A stretch of 21,267 nucleotides of DNA, taken from positions 6,854 to 28,120 of the forward strand of contig NWUY0300060796.1 in NCBI GenBank assembly GCA_004151065.3. The letters are read 5' to 3'. The translations under genes and the position numbers were made by a program. The stretch is from Larix sibirica (taxonomy: Eukaryota > Streptophyta > Pinopsida > Pinales > Pinaceae). The notes below the pieces were generated by a model. It saw only the letters and a program-made list of their open reading frames with translations. It was not told where the DNA came from and ran no database searches. Within the stretch, counting starts at the first letter, position 1, and each line of letters starts with the position of its first letter. Below, in pieces: positions 9,955 to 19,979 of the stretch.

Positions 9955-10361
9955 TTAGGGTATCCAACATTTTTCTAAGTGTTTGTCATTAAGGGCANAT
10001 GAACCCATAATCAATGAGAACCCCTTGTTAGCCATGTTTTCCACTGCTGAATTATTTGCTCGAAGGATATGTAGGAACTTGACAGCGGTAATATCGTTGA
10101 GGAGATGTTTGAAAATGTGATGATGTTTGGAGATAGGTTGTTTGTAGCTCAAGGTTATCTTTCTAGCCTCCCTGATTACAAGGAGAGAGTCACTGAAGAT
10201 TACCAATTCCTTTAGTCCCAGAATGATAGCTAAATCCATTCCTTTGAGTAACGCGAGCCATTCCATGCTGTTGTTTGTAGCTTTTCCAAGTTCCCATGCA
10301 AACTTTGCTTGTCTGTGCCCACCAGGGTAAAAAATGACCCGTCCCGCACCTGCCAACCCAA
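9955..10361 (-). pseudogene. RNase H domain of truncated LINE ORF2
   Basis: Open from the insertion junction for about 135 codons. Recognisable blocks are GLAGAGRVIFYPGG (first strand; the first catalytic Asp lies upstream of the truncation), KATNNSMEWLALLKG (TNN followed by the catalytic Glu), LVIFSDSLLVIREA (catalytic Asp in the GDS position) and LHILRANNSAVENMANKGF (the R-x-x-N-x-x-x-x-x-AN tail; the usual Asp is Glu). This is an RVT_3 type RNase H of plant LINEs. The frame ends at 9955-9957, just before the proline-rich segment, which lies in another frame. A single-base indel between them probably created this stop. Confidence 0.85.
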
Positions 10362-10379
10362 TTTAATGCCCAACATGTT
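10362..10379. repeat. Right copy of 18-bp target-site duplication
   Basis: Exact match to 8767-8784. Directly after it the LTR sequence resumes and aligns with the undisturbed copy near 20920, which confirms the insertion point. Confidence 0.93.
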
Positions 10380-10754
10380 ACCTTCAATGGTCCATATCAA
10401 TTCTAACAAAATGCAAGACTTCATATAGGTCATTGGTGGGGAGGGACCCTACTTATCTTCATTTCTAATTCTAAAGCCTCCAACGGTCCCAATTTATTTT
10501 GGGAAGGTGCATTATTTCATCTGGGCTGTCGGTGGGAGGCTATCCTTTTTATCTCTGATGCATATTCTGTAGTCTCCAATGGTCTAAATCTACCTGGGAA
10601 ATCTAGATGATCCAATGTAAACCATCAGTGAAGAGAAATCACTTGTTATTCTTTTTGTTGTTTATTCCCCATGACCGGCTTAGATTCTTCTGAGTAATTT
10701 GTAATATTCAATTGTGACCATCGACCATTGGAGCCTGAGTTCCTTCCTACTCAT
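10380..10754. repeat. 96-bp degenerate tandem array, right part (3' LTR)
   Basis: Unit starts fall at 10430 (TCATTGG), 10526 (CTGTCGG), 10622 (CCATCAG) and 10718 (CCATCGA), exactly 96 bp apart. With the LINE removed, the step from 8738 to 10430 is 97 bp. Same unit structure as 8547-8784. Confidence 0.72.
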
Positions 10755-11130
10755 ATTTTAATTTTCTTGTTCATAGAATAAGAAATGGATGACAATTGTA
10801 GGCATAAAGAGGGTGACAACATTCGTCTCTTTCTGTGGGATGACTCCTCCTTATGAGGTGTCAAGAATCTAGCTTGAATATCTAGGGATAGCAGATCAAT
10901 GCCTTGACTTCTGTTGGGATATGGAGTCAATTTTGAGCTTATACTTTTAAGAATATTTGGGACATTCTTCTGTGAAACAAAATGATGATTGTGGACTTGA
11001 TTATTTTCTCGATAGAGCGAAGGGCATTTATTATGACAACTTTTAGAGGAAAACATAAATTAGGAACAAATGAAAAAAAACTAAGAAACAAAGTGAGTGA
11101 ACTATAATACATGGTTGCAATAAATCTTAC
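10755..11130 (-). other. Region between integrase end and 3' LTR
   Basis: About 375 bp between the integrase stop and the LTR edge. No conserved protein motif is seen and the minus-strand frame 10751-11056 resembles nothing I know. A polypurine tract is expected at its low-coordinate end; only a weak candidate at 10740-10752 is seen. Confidence 0.4.
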
Positions 11131-12240
11131 TTATATAGATAAAAAGGGTTTCAAATACCTTCCATTGATAGTGTATTCCATTGGTTGCACTTCCAAATTT
11201 GTAAGCTTAAAAGTGTTGGAAGGAATGCCTATAACTTCTTCAACCATAAATGTTCCTAGCCATAAGCTATCAAATTTTGCATGATTTCCAGGGTCCTCGT
11301 GCCTTTTGTCCCACATCAATGCTAGATCTCTTTAAGGACTTCTCTGTATTTAGCGTTTTTTTCAAAGGAGATCTTCATTTTCTCTTGATAAAATTTGAAA
11401 CCTTGATACACATTGCTCCTATGTTCCTATATTTCTATCAATTGATTTATCCTTCTTTTGATCTTGTTGGTCTTTGCTACCAAATCTTGTAGCACTTTCA
11501 TGGTTGGCAGTTCTAATTGTATGGGGAGGACCACCTCCAACCCATAGATTGGTTGGAACGGTGCTCTCCCCATAACTCGTTTGGTAGATATTCGATCATC
11601 CCAAAGAGCGACCTGAGTTGACTATCCCATGACTTATTCTCCGAAAGGGTCCTTTTTATAGTTTTCATGATATTTTTATTGGAAGATTCCACTTGACCAT
11701 TACCCTGGGGATAATAGTTGGAGGAGTGACTCAAAAGGATATTGAATTCATGGCATAAAGTGATCATTCTAAGGGAACTGAAAGCTTTGGAATTAAATTA
11801 GTCACTATTTTCTTGGGGCAACCGAACCTAGACAATATATTTTCAAGAAACTTTATTACTACTAGGTCATTTGCTTGTTTAGAAGGTACAACCTCTATCC
11901 ATTTAGTAAAGTAATTTGTGGCATTTAGAATCCACCTATGTTGGTTACTAGATGAGGGATGTATTTCCCTAATGAAATCAATGCCCCACTTCCCAAAAGG
12001 TTCCTCAACTTCGATATACTTCAAAGGTAATGTTGGCAACTTTTGCTTCCCAAAGAAGGTTTGACAAGGAATATATGTTCTTACAAACTTGTGCACATCA
12101 GAGAAAATATTAGGCTATAAGTACCCAAACTTGAGTATTTTATGAGTTGTTTCCCTTGTAACAAAATGTCCCCCACATATCCCTTGATGCATTTCTTTCA
12201 TCATTCTTTCAAATTCCTCTTCTAACAGACATCTGAGTAG
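11131..12240 (-). pseudogene. Integrase of the gypsy element
   Basis: This would insert the cDNA into the genome. The zinc-binding HHCC region is seen as MHQGICGGHFVTRE (12200-12150) and YIPCQTFFGKQKL, in which the first Cys is Tyr. A TAG at 12115-12117 replaces the Trp of GYxWP. The core follows: KWGIDFIREI (first catalytic Asp), NATNYFTKWIEVVPS, FGCPKKIVTN, where a small rearrangement destroys the second Asp (normally TDN), and NYYPQGNGQVESSNKNI with the catalytic Glu. The C-terminal part at 11131-11319 has KFDSLWLGTFMVEEV and NGRYLKPF, the plant integrase end. No chromodomain is seen. Confidence 0.88.
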
Positions 12241-12359
12241 TAGGCCTTAATGATCCCTCTAGTGGATATCTATGTCTATGGTACAATATATGATTGCTTT
12301 TAACTTTAGGGATCTTATTTGTGACTTTTCTAGTTTCGATGGGAAAGATCCTATTTCCA

Positions 12360-12948
12360 ATAGTAAGCACACAATGTCACCCTACCAATTAGATTGGAAA
12401 TAACAATTGTGAACATAGTCATCCACTTCTTTCTTGTATCTTTCCTCTTCATCTATACATATCAAATTCATTCCAACTACTTGCAAATTTGTTTCCATCA
12501 TCAACTTGGCCAATCCTTGCCCTTTTACCAACTTGGTGGGATTCATAACCAAATCAAATTCCTAAATTTTAGTAATCCATTTACCCCACCTTCCATCTGC
12601 TTGAGGATGGAATAAGATCTACTTCATGTCAGCGTGTGGAACAAATGCAATTATTTGTGATTGTAGTACATATTCTCTCAAGGATTTCAAGGCTTTGACT
12701 AATTCATATGCCCACTTATCCATGATGTTATATTTGAGTTCACCATATCCGAGGCCTTATATAAAGAACGCAATTGGATTTGCAAACTGCTCATCATTCT
12801 TTTGCAATAGGACTGCAACTATAGTGTGATTTGAAGCAAATGAGAAAATCAATAAATACTTTTAATAATTGGGGATAATCAATATGGGAGCTTCCCCTGC
12901 CCATTTAATGGGAACAAAATATTCTCTTGACCCATCATGCCATGTAAC
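12360..12948 (-). pseudogene. RT-associated RNase H domain (second RNase H)
   Basis: Following RT in broken frames, the minus strand reads IFSFASNHTIVAVLLQ (the first strand, with the usual Asp position altered), ANPIAFF, ELKYNIMDKWAYELVKALKS (normally y-x-x-mEK-x-x-AlV-Al), YVLQSQIIAFVPHADMK and KLVKGQGLAKLMME (KG-x-x-LA). These are the standard RNase H blocks of gypsy pol. Several in-frame stops and the loss of the first Asp show that it is dead. Confidence 0.78.
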
Positions 12949-13914
12949 TTATGGTTTTTTCTTTAGCATTTGAGTCAAATATTTAGTTACTTCAACCAAA
13001 TTTGGTACAAATATTCTTAAGAAATTTATTTTGCCGAAGAATGACTGCAATCCCTTCTTTTGTCGAGGGAGAGGAATGGTATTAATAGATTCCACTTTGT
13101 TAGGATCAATCTTCACTCCTCGCACTAACACTATGTGACAGGGAAAATTGCATTCTTTCATCCCCAAAAATTGCTTATTTGGGTTTAAGGATATTCCAAA
13201 TTACCTACATCTTTCAAAGACTTCTTTGAGATGTCGAATATGATGTTTGGATTTCTTCGAGTAAACTATTAGGTAATCCAAGTAGATAACAATAAACCTA
13301 TCCTTTATATCAACAACAACAAAATCCATGGATTTTTGAAATGTAGCTCTGGCATTGATTAATCCGAACATAATTCTTTGATAGGCGAAGGTTCCCCACA
13401 ATGTGGTGAAAGTGGTTTTTAGAACATCATTAGGATCCATTTTTACCTAATTATGGCTTGAAAAACCATCTAGCATAGACATTATTTCTGAACGTACCAC
13501 TTTTTTTAACATTTGTTCCATCTTAAGCAATGTGTAATTATCTTTTAAAGAAGCTCCGTTCATATTTATGAAATCCACTCAATGCCTTATTTCACCATTC
13601 TTTTTTCTTACCAGAACCAGATTGGCCAGCCATTCCAAGTATCAGATTGGAATGATAATATTTGCATGGAGCAATTTTCTTACTTCTTTTTCAATTAGAG
13701 GGCGTAACATAGGATTCACCTGCCATAGCTTCTTCTTGAAAGTTTTAACATCTTTTCTCACTGGAATTTGATGTTGAAAGATATTGGGATTACAGGTTAT
13801 GACATCTTCATACTCCCAGGAAAACAGATCTTCAAACTGCTTGAATAAATCTATATACTTATCCTTTTCTTCGCCTGTTAATCCCTTAGAACGTTTAATG
13901 ATCTTAGGGTGCAC
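12949..13914 (-). pseudogene. Reverse transcriptase domain of the gypsy element
   Basis: Blocks in order: FEDLFSWEYEDV and HQIPVRKDVKTFKKKL, then NPMLRPLIEKEVRKLLHANI (13642-13914), a broken stretch with EWLANLVLVRKKNGEIRHW, then KTTFTTLWGTFAYQRIMFGL and FIVIYLDYLIVYS (13201-13440). RT continues as GVKIDPNKVESI and KKGLQSFFGKINFLRIF (12949-13167), the usual lead into RNase H. The active-site box, normally YLDD, is YLDY at 13273-13284, losing an essential aspartate by a G-to-T change. It clearly belongs to Ty3/gypsy because of the WGTF-y-x-x-MPFGL-NA block. Confidence 0.92.
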
Positions 13915-14330
13915 TTCATCTCTTAAATTATATTATTCCACCTTAGTTGCATTTGGTTTGATAGTCGGCTTAACTGACACTTCGCTAGAACCAAACAACC
14001 TTTCCAAAGGAACCAATCCCTTTTGTATGTAATTGGTCTTGAGTTGTATGAATTTTTTCCCACCTATCATTTCTGACGGCTCTCCCTGCTCAGCATCCTC
14101 CAATTCAACATCTTCTTCCCCTTGTTTTTCCTTTGAATCAATATGCATTTCCACATATTCCTCAATTAGACCTATAAATTTCTTAATTTGGTCCTCATCT
14201 TTGAAGACTTGCCATTGTTTGATGTTGTCAGGAATTGATGGCCCATACATTTCTTTGAAAACATAGGACAAATGACTAATATTAGGAGGCACAAAATCCA
14301 TTGCATATTTAGCCAAATTATATACCTCAG
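13915..14330 (-). pseudogene. Linker between extra RNase H and RT
   Basis: The open piece 13933-14316 reads YGPSIPDNIKQWQVFKDEDQ, then an acidic stretch (KEKQGEEDVELEDAEQGEP), then a block ending QKGLVPLERLFGSSEV. Similar linkers occur in plant gypsy polyproteins with this domain order (SIPDN-W-vF-D and rGLVPLErLFd blocks). No catalytic function is expected. It ties the RNase H and RT blocks into one reading unit. Confidence 0.65.
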
Positions 14331-14640
14331 TGATTTACTTCTCTTGATGTACTGTCTCATCCTGGGGTGTTTTGATTGGCATCTTCCCCTTACTTGGATG
14401 ACTATCAAGTCTGAGTCTCCAAATATTTTTAGCTGAGTGACACCCATCTTTCTTGTTGTTTCCATCTCCAATATTAGCGCTTCATATTCTGCCACATTAT
14501 TGGTATGATCAAAATGAAGTTTGAAATCACAAGGGAACTCTTTACCAGATGGATACTTAAGCAACACACCTGCTCCATTCCCCTTTTTACTACAGGTGCC
14601 ATCGAAGAACAATTTCCATATCTTGGAGGTGTCTAAAGGT
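14330..14640 (-). pseudogene. Extra RNase H domain upstream of RT
   Basis: The piece 14172-14612 (and its frame up to about 14760) reads KLFFDGTCSKKGNGAGVLL, then HFDHTNNVAEYEALI, then LKIFGDSDLIVIQVRG. These are the three standard blocks of an RVT_3 (archaeal-like) RNase H. The catalytic Asp (FFDG, 14601-14603), Glu (AEYEAL) and Asp (GDS) are all present. The C-terminal block with R-E-x-N-x-x-AD is not seen. After MRQYIK a frameshift leads straight into the linker, so about 15 or more residues seem deleted. Position between protease and RT is notable: in Tat/Ogre elements as I know them the extra RNase H follows the RT-associated one. Confidence 0.82.
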
Positions 14641-14779
14641 GGTTATTTAGTAGCTAATAGCAGTTTTGTTTGGTTTTAAGGAGGAATTTGGTTACAAAGG
14701 AGGAAGGTTCCTAACTCATCATAAGTATAGGCAGGAAAATTAGTTGGATTCTTCATATCACAAATGACATTTAAGTCAT

Positions 14780-15200
14780 TTTGGGTTCCTTATACAATTG
14801 GCGAGTTTCTCCCCCAAAGATTGGTATGGAAGCATAAGATAAGTCAAATTGAATACTCCTCCAACAGAGATTCCCTAGTGTCTAGACAGAAACATACCAT
14901 ATGATGGTGGGGCATCGGTTATGACTACGCCCATCATGACAATTTTTTAGGAATCTACACCATTCCCACCACCAAATCTTTGATCATGCCTAGACATTGA
15001 ACTCTTTTGGAATCAAAGGAAAATATATATTTATATGGCCTTGTGATATCTAGGGCAAGCTTGTCCATTACTACCAGAGGTATTCAAGATGGAATGTACC
15101 GGAATCATATAAACAATTATGCGGGTGGAAGTTTTGGAACTCCAAAGTGATATAAAAAGGGGGAGTAACATGATATGTTTTATCAAGAAAATATCCAAGG
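14780..15200 (-). pseudogene. Retroviral-type aspartic protease domain
   Basis: This would cut the polyprotein into mature parts. The minus strand reads GYFLDKTYHVTPPFYITLEF, then HNCLYDSG with the catalytic Asp at 15104-15106 (DSG, the usual D-S/T-G). After a frameshift come VVMDKLALDITRPYKY, SFDSKRVQCLGMIKDLVV and, in another frame, VVITDAPPSYGMFLSR. The last block is the conserved D-x-P-x-x-yGmLLSRsW end of plant retropepsins. There are at least two frameshifts and two stops. The catalytic triplet is intact but the protein cannot be made in one piece. Confidence 0.78.
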
Positions 15201-15289
15201 ACTATTTTGGTAGCATTATTTGACGGGTTAATCTGGTCAGTTTGCAAGGAGGTTCATCACTCAGACCCATTACATTAGAGGAAGAAGGG

Positions 15290-15829
15290 GCTTATTTATC
15301 GAGGGGAGGAGGAGCTTCGAGTGGTACAAAGATATTCAGATCTTTGAGGCCTAGATAAGATGATATTTCTTTTTTGTGAGTAGGGAATCTCAAGATTTCA
15401 GATAAAGGCATTGGAATTTTTAGCTTGCTAAATTCATGTTTAATATCAAAAGTAGGAGAAATGAGAAGACCTGTATCTAGTACTTTGGCAACTGGAGGCT
15501 GCTTTATGGGCGCTTGCACTAGGCCTAGTTGTGCTTTGCTGACTTCTGTACTTTTAAATTATGGCTTGAGTGGAATGACAGTTTGTTTGAGATCTGCAAC
15601 CTTTAGGATCATATCTCCTTTGGGTTTTTATTATCTCTTCGATTCTCATTATAAATCCTATAGGGTTCATCTTGCCTGAAATTCTGAGTATTAGATCGAG
15701 TCCTTAGGTCATATGATTTCCTAACCTGTTCCATAATATCATCTATGATCAATTAAAACTGGGCATGATATAGATATGGTGTCCTCTGTTCTTGGCGTGC
15801 AGGTCTCTTCTTCAAGGATATACTCATCA
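15290..15829 (-). pseudogene. Linker between gag and protease
   Basis: The open piece at 15292-15519 contains FDIKHEFSKLKIPMPLSEIL and RFPTHKKEISSYLGL. This resembles the segment preceding the protease in this family of plant gypsy polyproteins, where a short helical LSxYD-type block occurs. The rest is in broken frames. No enzymatic motif is expected here. Confidence 0.5.
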
Positions 15830-17402
15830 TTTTCTATCATACACATACCCTTAGATCCCAACAAGTCCTCTTTGCCTGCATCCGATCTGAATGGAACAAC
15901 ATATTCAGGCTTGAGGAAGGATTTGATATATCTAGTTGTTCTGACTCATAGTACTCTTCATATCCCTCATCCACCGGAGGTACAACATTGGGAGGAGGGC
16001 TGGGATACAACTGGGTATTAGGGTTTTCCCACATTATTTCTCGTGGTGGAGCCATCAAAGGATATTTTCAATACATGTGCTGACCATGAGTGTGAGGATT
16101 CTGCATTCGAGAGGAAGGCCCAACAAAAGGATTTGAAGTTTGACCTTGCTTGAATTTAGTAAGGTCATTAGACATATTATTCAAGATCTTGGTAACCTCT
16201 TCTAGGATGAGTGAATCTTGGACATAGGAGATTTCAAGCTCTTCTCTTCTCCTCCTCTCAAGATATCTCTTATCTTCTACATCTTATGTTTTGGTCTCTA
16301 TGGGTACCTTGACGACCTTCATATTTTCCTGCATATATTTTGCATCACAAAACAAGGTCTCTAGGTTGGAAGATTTTCTTTCTCTTAGGAGTAAATAAAA
16401 ATTAGAATAAAAGGAAACATAATAGGTGATCATGGTTATTGCGTTCGAGGGTTTGACGGTATCTGATATTTTATGATACAACTTGAAAAATCGTGTGGTG
16501 AACTCTATGACAATTTCACCATTATTTCTCTTCAAAGCATTGAAATTAGTCATGATATGCCTATTGTCCTTTTTCATGCTCCACTTCTTTTTAAATTTCT
16601 CAACAAATTGCATCCAATGAGTTATTGTGATTGTTAGGCATATTTCTAAACCATTTTCTAGATTCTCCCTCTAAAAAATGTGTGAACATCCTTGAAAAGA
16701 CATCACCCTCTTCAACTGCAAAGTTGTTGGTGCAATATTGAAAAGTAGTGAGTTGGTCTTCAGCTGAGATACCATTTTACCTGTTGAACTTAGGAAGTAA
16801 CTTGAGATACCCATTAGGGAGATCACCTAGTTGATGTGTAGGAGGAAAAACTAAAGGTTTAAATCTAGTTTCCAACCAGGGTTTAGTAGGATTAGGAGCC
16901 GCCTTAGTAGGGTTTTGAGAAAGCGTATGAGTCTGGCCAATGAGTAAATGGTGAGGATTGGGGTACAAAGCACGATGAAGATTGGATCATACTTGGAAGA
17001 GGTTTGAGTGGAATGGGGAGTTTTAATGGATGTAGGATACCCCAGGAGGGAGTACTCATTACATGGGATGATATTATGAGTATGAAGATTCGATTGGTAT
17101 GAGTGCTCAACTTGCAGGTTGTGTGCAGTACTATGTGGATGGTTAAAAATTTTGACACCAAATGGGGTTATCACAAGATTATATGAGGCTATGCACACAA
17201 CTAGAGGAATTGATTCTTTCCTCTTTTTCTAGACTGGACTAGGATACACTAGGGGAGAAATGAGCTTTCCATTATCTCTAGACCTGGTTATTATAGTTCT
17301 TGATTCTAGATTTTCAACAAATGAACATGTTTCCCCAATGAAGAATTTCTGGGGGGTGGAGTCTCTAGTCAAAGACCGCTTCGTAGAATTCCTCTTGTTC
17401 AT
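15830..17402 (-). pseudogene. gag region of the gypsy element
   Basis: The structural protein that would form virus-like particles. The N-terminal part (17402-16970) has basic then Ser/Thr/Pro-rich sequence of low similarity, with a TAG at 17229-17231. The retrotransposon gag domain begins near 16830 with GDLPNGYLKLLPKFN, followed by ISAEDQLTTFQ, VFSRMFTHFLEGESRKWFRN, and in 16284-16613 by FVEKFKKKW and NNGEIVIEFTTRFFKLYHKI. This is the usual F-G-x-x-W, then RF-K-L order of plant Ty3/gypsy gag. An acidic Pro-rich tail (15837-16058, with YPSPPPNVVPPVDEGYEEYY) precedes the protease region. No CCHC zinc knuckle was found, as in some Tat/Athila-like gags. Confidence 0.75.
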
Positions 17403-19148
17403 AAGGATTTATGATCCCAATCTCTAAGAATGTGATTATAATTCAAGCAAAGCAATCACAACTTTGAAAATAAACAATAAAATGATTCTTAAATATAAAG
17501 TAAAGAAGTATTTATTTCTTACAACCCTTTCTTCTTTGACCTAGAAGGGTATTGGTTGTGTTTCTTTAAAACTGATATATCATTCCATGACAACAATGCT
17601 AGTTCGCCCCGTTGTCCCTAAGCTTTTACCTAGACTAGATTAGTTCTTTCGTTGATTTTCCATCCTATCCATACTTTTAAACAACATAAATAATGGCTAT
17701 AGTCCAGATACAAATGCCAAGGAGGGATGTGCAGATAGCACCATTTTAGATTAGTAATGCAGTCCCTTGACCAAGGGAGGGAACCCTTAAAAATGGGAGA
17801 TATGAATCCTAGTTTGTCACCCTAGGTACCTTTGAAATATTCTTTGCAAAAACTTGAATAGATTTACAAGTCAAATCTAAGGTGCATGGGGGTAGATCGC
17901 AGATGTGAAAATGACTATGGGTGTTGAAATTTAAAAGGGAGGCACAAGTATTCCACAATACAAAAAACTTAAATCAAGGGCAGTCGGGGTGCCTTAATCA
18001 TAACCTAATTATTCAAAAGAAGAAATATCATCTTGAAATACATTCAATGAGAAATCATTGTCGACTTTCCATTAAAATGCATTTAAGAAAGCTACTGAAA
18101 ATCACATAGGCGTAGTAAAGTTCATATATATGTGCTTCAGGTAGTCAGATAAAGACTTGTCTACTATTTTGAAAGAACATTAGACATCATATAAAAATGC
18201 ATTTGATTCAAAAACCTAGTGCATAATTGCCTCAGTCCTGTTTCCAAAATGCCCAACAATTTTATTTCATCAATATAATAATGTACAATCAGGGGGGATT
18301 AATTCATATATGCCTTGGTCCGATTACCTTTTAAAAAAAACACATAATTTCTATGATCTTATACAATGAGGAAAGAGAAAATAAGGAAAGAAAGGGATGA
18401 TGTTGCAGATCCCAACAACTTCTTTCATCTCTCGGAATTATGGAAACTGAATGAACCTCCTTGTGTGCTTCTTCTTACTAAGTTTTTATATGCTCTGCAA
18501 TGCTGACTATGCCCTCTAAGTGTTGCCATGTGGTAGTGTCCTTCTTTTGAAACCTGTATCTTTTGCTGGTGGTGGTGTAACTGATGTCGGGGACAACTCA
18601 CCCATAAGTATGCGCTATCCGCCGACCTTAATTTCTTATTCACCTTTCATTATCGATCCGTTGAAGAGAGAAACCAATTATGGTACTAAACAATAGCGTT
18701 GTACCTCATCTGGTACTAAACAACATCGATGAGTAAATTTTCCCAATATGATGCCAGACAAAAATACTCTATGTTGGGCTATGAAAAATCATCTACAAAT
18801 AGAACCACATCCCGTATTATAATGCTGTAGCATGAAGCGGACTTAGAAAATGAGGCTCTACCTTCAAAATCTTCATCCTTGAGAAATTCATTATAGGAGA
18901 AAGACTGCTGCATGCTAGTCTAACTTGGGATTGGACTCTCTAAGGCAGTCTTCCAAGCAACAATGGAAACGAGAAATTAGGACGAGGTGAGAGCTCAAAT
19001 ACCGACAATTCTAGCAGGCTCGTTCAAGCTTGTAAATGATCACTCTCTCAGCCTTTCATAAAATACAATAATAGCAGAGTGTGGTGCGAGAGAGCGAGAT
19101 GTGGCAAGAGAAACAAAGGCCATTTTCTCTGAAACGAACATCTTGATT

Positions 19149-19222
19149 CCTTGCAATGTTCATTCAACGTGGGCTTTGAATCCCTAGGCACAATTGAGAC
19201 CTTGCAATGTTCATTCAACGTG
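19149..19222. repeat. 23-bp direct repeat 51 bp apart
   Basis: The 23-base word starting CCTTGCAATGTTCATTC and ending AACGTG occurs at 19149-19171 and again, identical, at 19200-19222. Its perfect identity in an otherwise decayed region suggests a recent local duplication or slippage. Confidence 0.85.
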
Positions 19223-19811
19223 AGTAGTAGTTCAGAATGGTCAATAAGTTATATATTCTGCATATGAACAACTAGAACTGGTCTTGTAGGGAATTTCACC
19301 TCATATAATAACAAGGGAAACAACCCAACGGTTGTTGAGGCCGTCTGCATGAATATTGAGGGGCGATACTTCAATGAGACAAGGATTAGGATAGTGCACA
19401 AAGCAATGAATTGCGGATGAACCGTAAGGGTATGTATAGATGTAAGATGATAGTGAGGTGGCCCTTTGCATGTAAAGATTAGATGGGAAATTATGAGTTT
19501 GGTATCTGGCAGCCAAGATAGGATTTTCATGACGGAAATTCGTATGAGGGGATGCAAGACAAGGTGGAGCTCCGCATTCTCAAGCTACATGTCACAAGAG
19601 GTACCAAAATTCAACATATGTTAAAAAGGACTCAATGGAATTTTGGTAGAGTAACGACATGCATGAGGTGGAGAATATTTGGTATGTGAAATGGGGGACC
19701 TTCACACGTATATATAGATATTGTGACCCATGATTTTGTGGCCTATGGGATTGGAAAATGGTATTTGGATAAACATTATGAGTGGGTTAGATCCAACTTC
19801 TTCTTTTTTCC

Positions 19812-19889
19812 ACTTTTTGTGGAATTTTTCTCGTTTGTGGGAATTTCCTATTTTTTGGGGACTTTCCCATTTTTTAGGAATGTGCCAAC
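19812..19889. repeat. Short tandem repeat, period 19-20 bp, about four copies
   Basis: Units at 19812-19831, 19832-19850, 19851-19869 and 19870-19889 share a T-run, then GTGGGAATTTCC-like bases (GTGGAATTTTT, GTGGGAATTTCC, GGGGACTTTCC, AGGAATGTGCC). Copies are divergent. Confidence 0.6.
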
Positions 19890-19979
19890 TTCCCTCTTTT
19901 GTGGAAAGAGGAAGTAATAATGATGGGCCATTTATGATATTTTTGGCATACGAATGTCAAAGTGGTGGAAATGGAAATT

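Larger units (their letters stand above)
8785..10361 (-). mobile_element. 5'-truncated LINE inserted in the 3' LTR
   Basis: A 1.58-kb minus-strand insertion bounded by an 18-bp target duplication and ending (in its own orientation) in poly(A), seen as 12 T at 8783-8794. These are the marks of target-primed reverse transcription. Its 5' end falls inside an RNase H domain, so most of ORF2 was never copied. From the 5' end it holds the RNase H remainder (10361-9955), a proline-rich segment, a coiled-coil coding stretch down to 9095, and about 300 bp of 3' tail. It is a different LINE from the one at 1675-8044: the RNase H sequences are clearly distinct. Ambiguous bases occur at 8997 and 9998. 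Confidence 0.9.
8045..10727 (-). repeat. 3' LTR of the gypsy element, split by a LINE insertion
   Basis: This aligns to the right LTR from 8045 (TGATGAA) to at least 10713, which matches the last base of the window. Removing the 1595-bp LINE plus one target copy gives an LTR of about 1.09 kb. The inner edge lies between 10727 (CCA) and 10754 (CTCA). It cannot be fixed because the partner LTR leaves the window. A purine-rich minus-strand stretch at 10740-10752 is a weak polypurine-tract candidate. The half of the LTR toward higher coordinates is a tandem array with a period of about 96 bp (listed separately). Confidence 0.82.
11131..17402 (-). pseudogene. gag-pol polyprotein of the gypsy element, inactivated
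   Basis: Domain blocks can be followed on the minus strand from the ATG at 17402-17400 to the stop at 11131-11133. The order is gag, protease, RNase H, a linker, RT, a second RNase H and integrase. Adjacent blocks often share a frame or are separated by single-base shifts, so the ancestor was probably one polyprotein of about 2,090 codons. The start was chosen because the frame downstream is open for 57 codons to a TAG at 17229-17231 and then continues in the same frame. Inactivating changes occur in every domain. Domains are listed separately. Confidence 0.8.
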
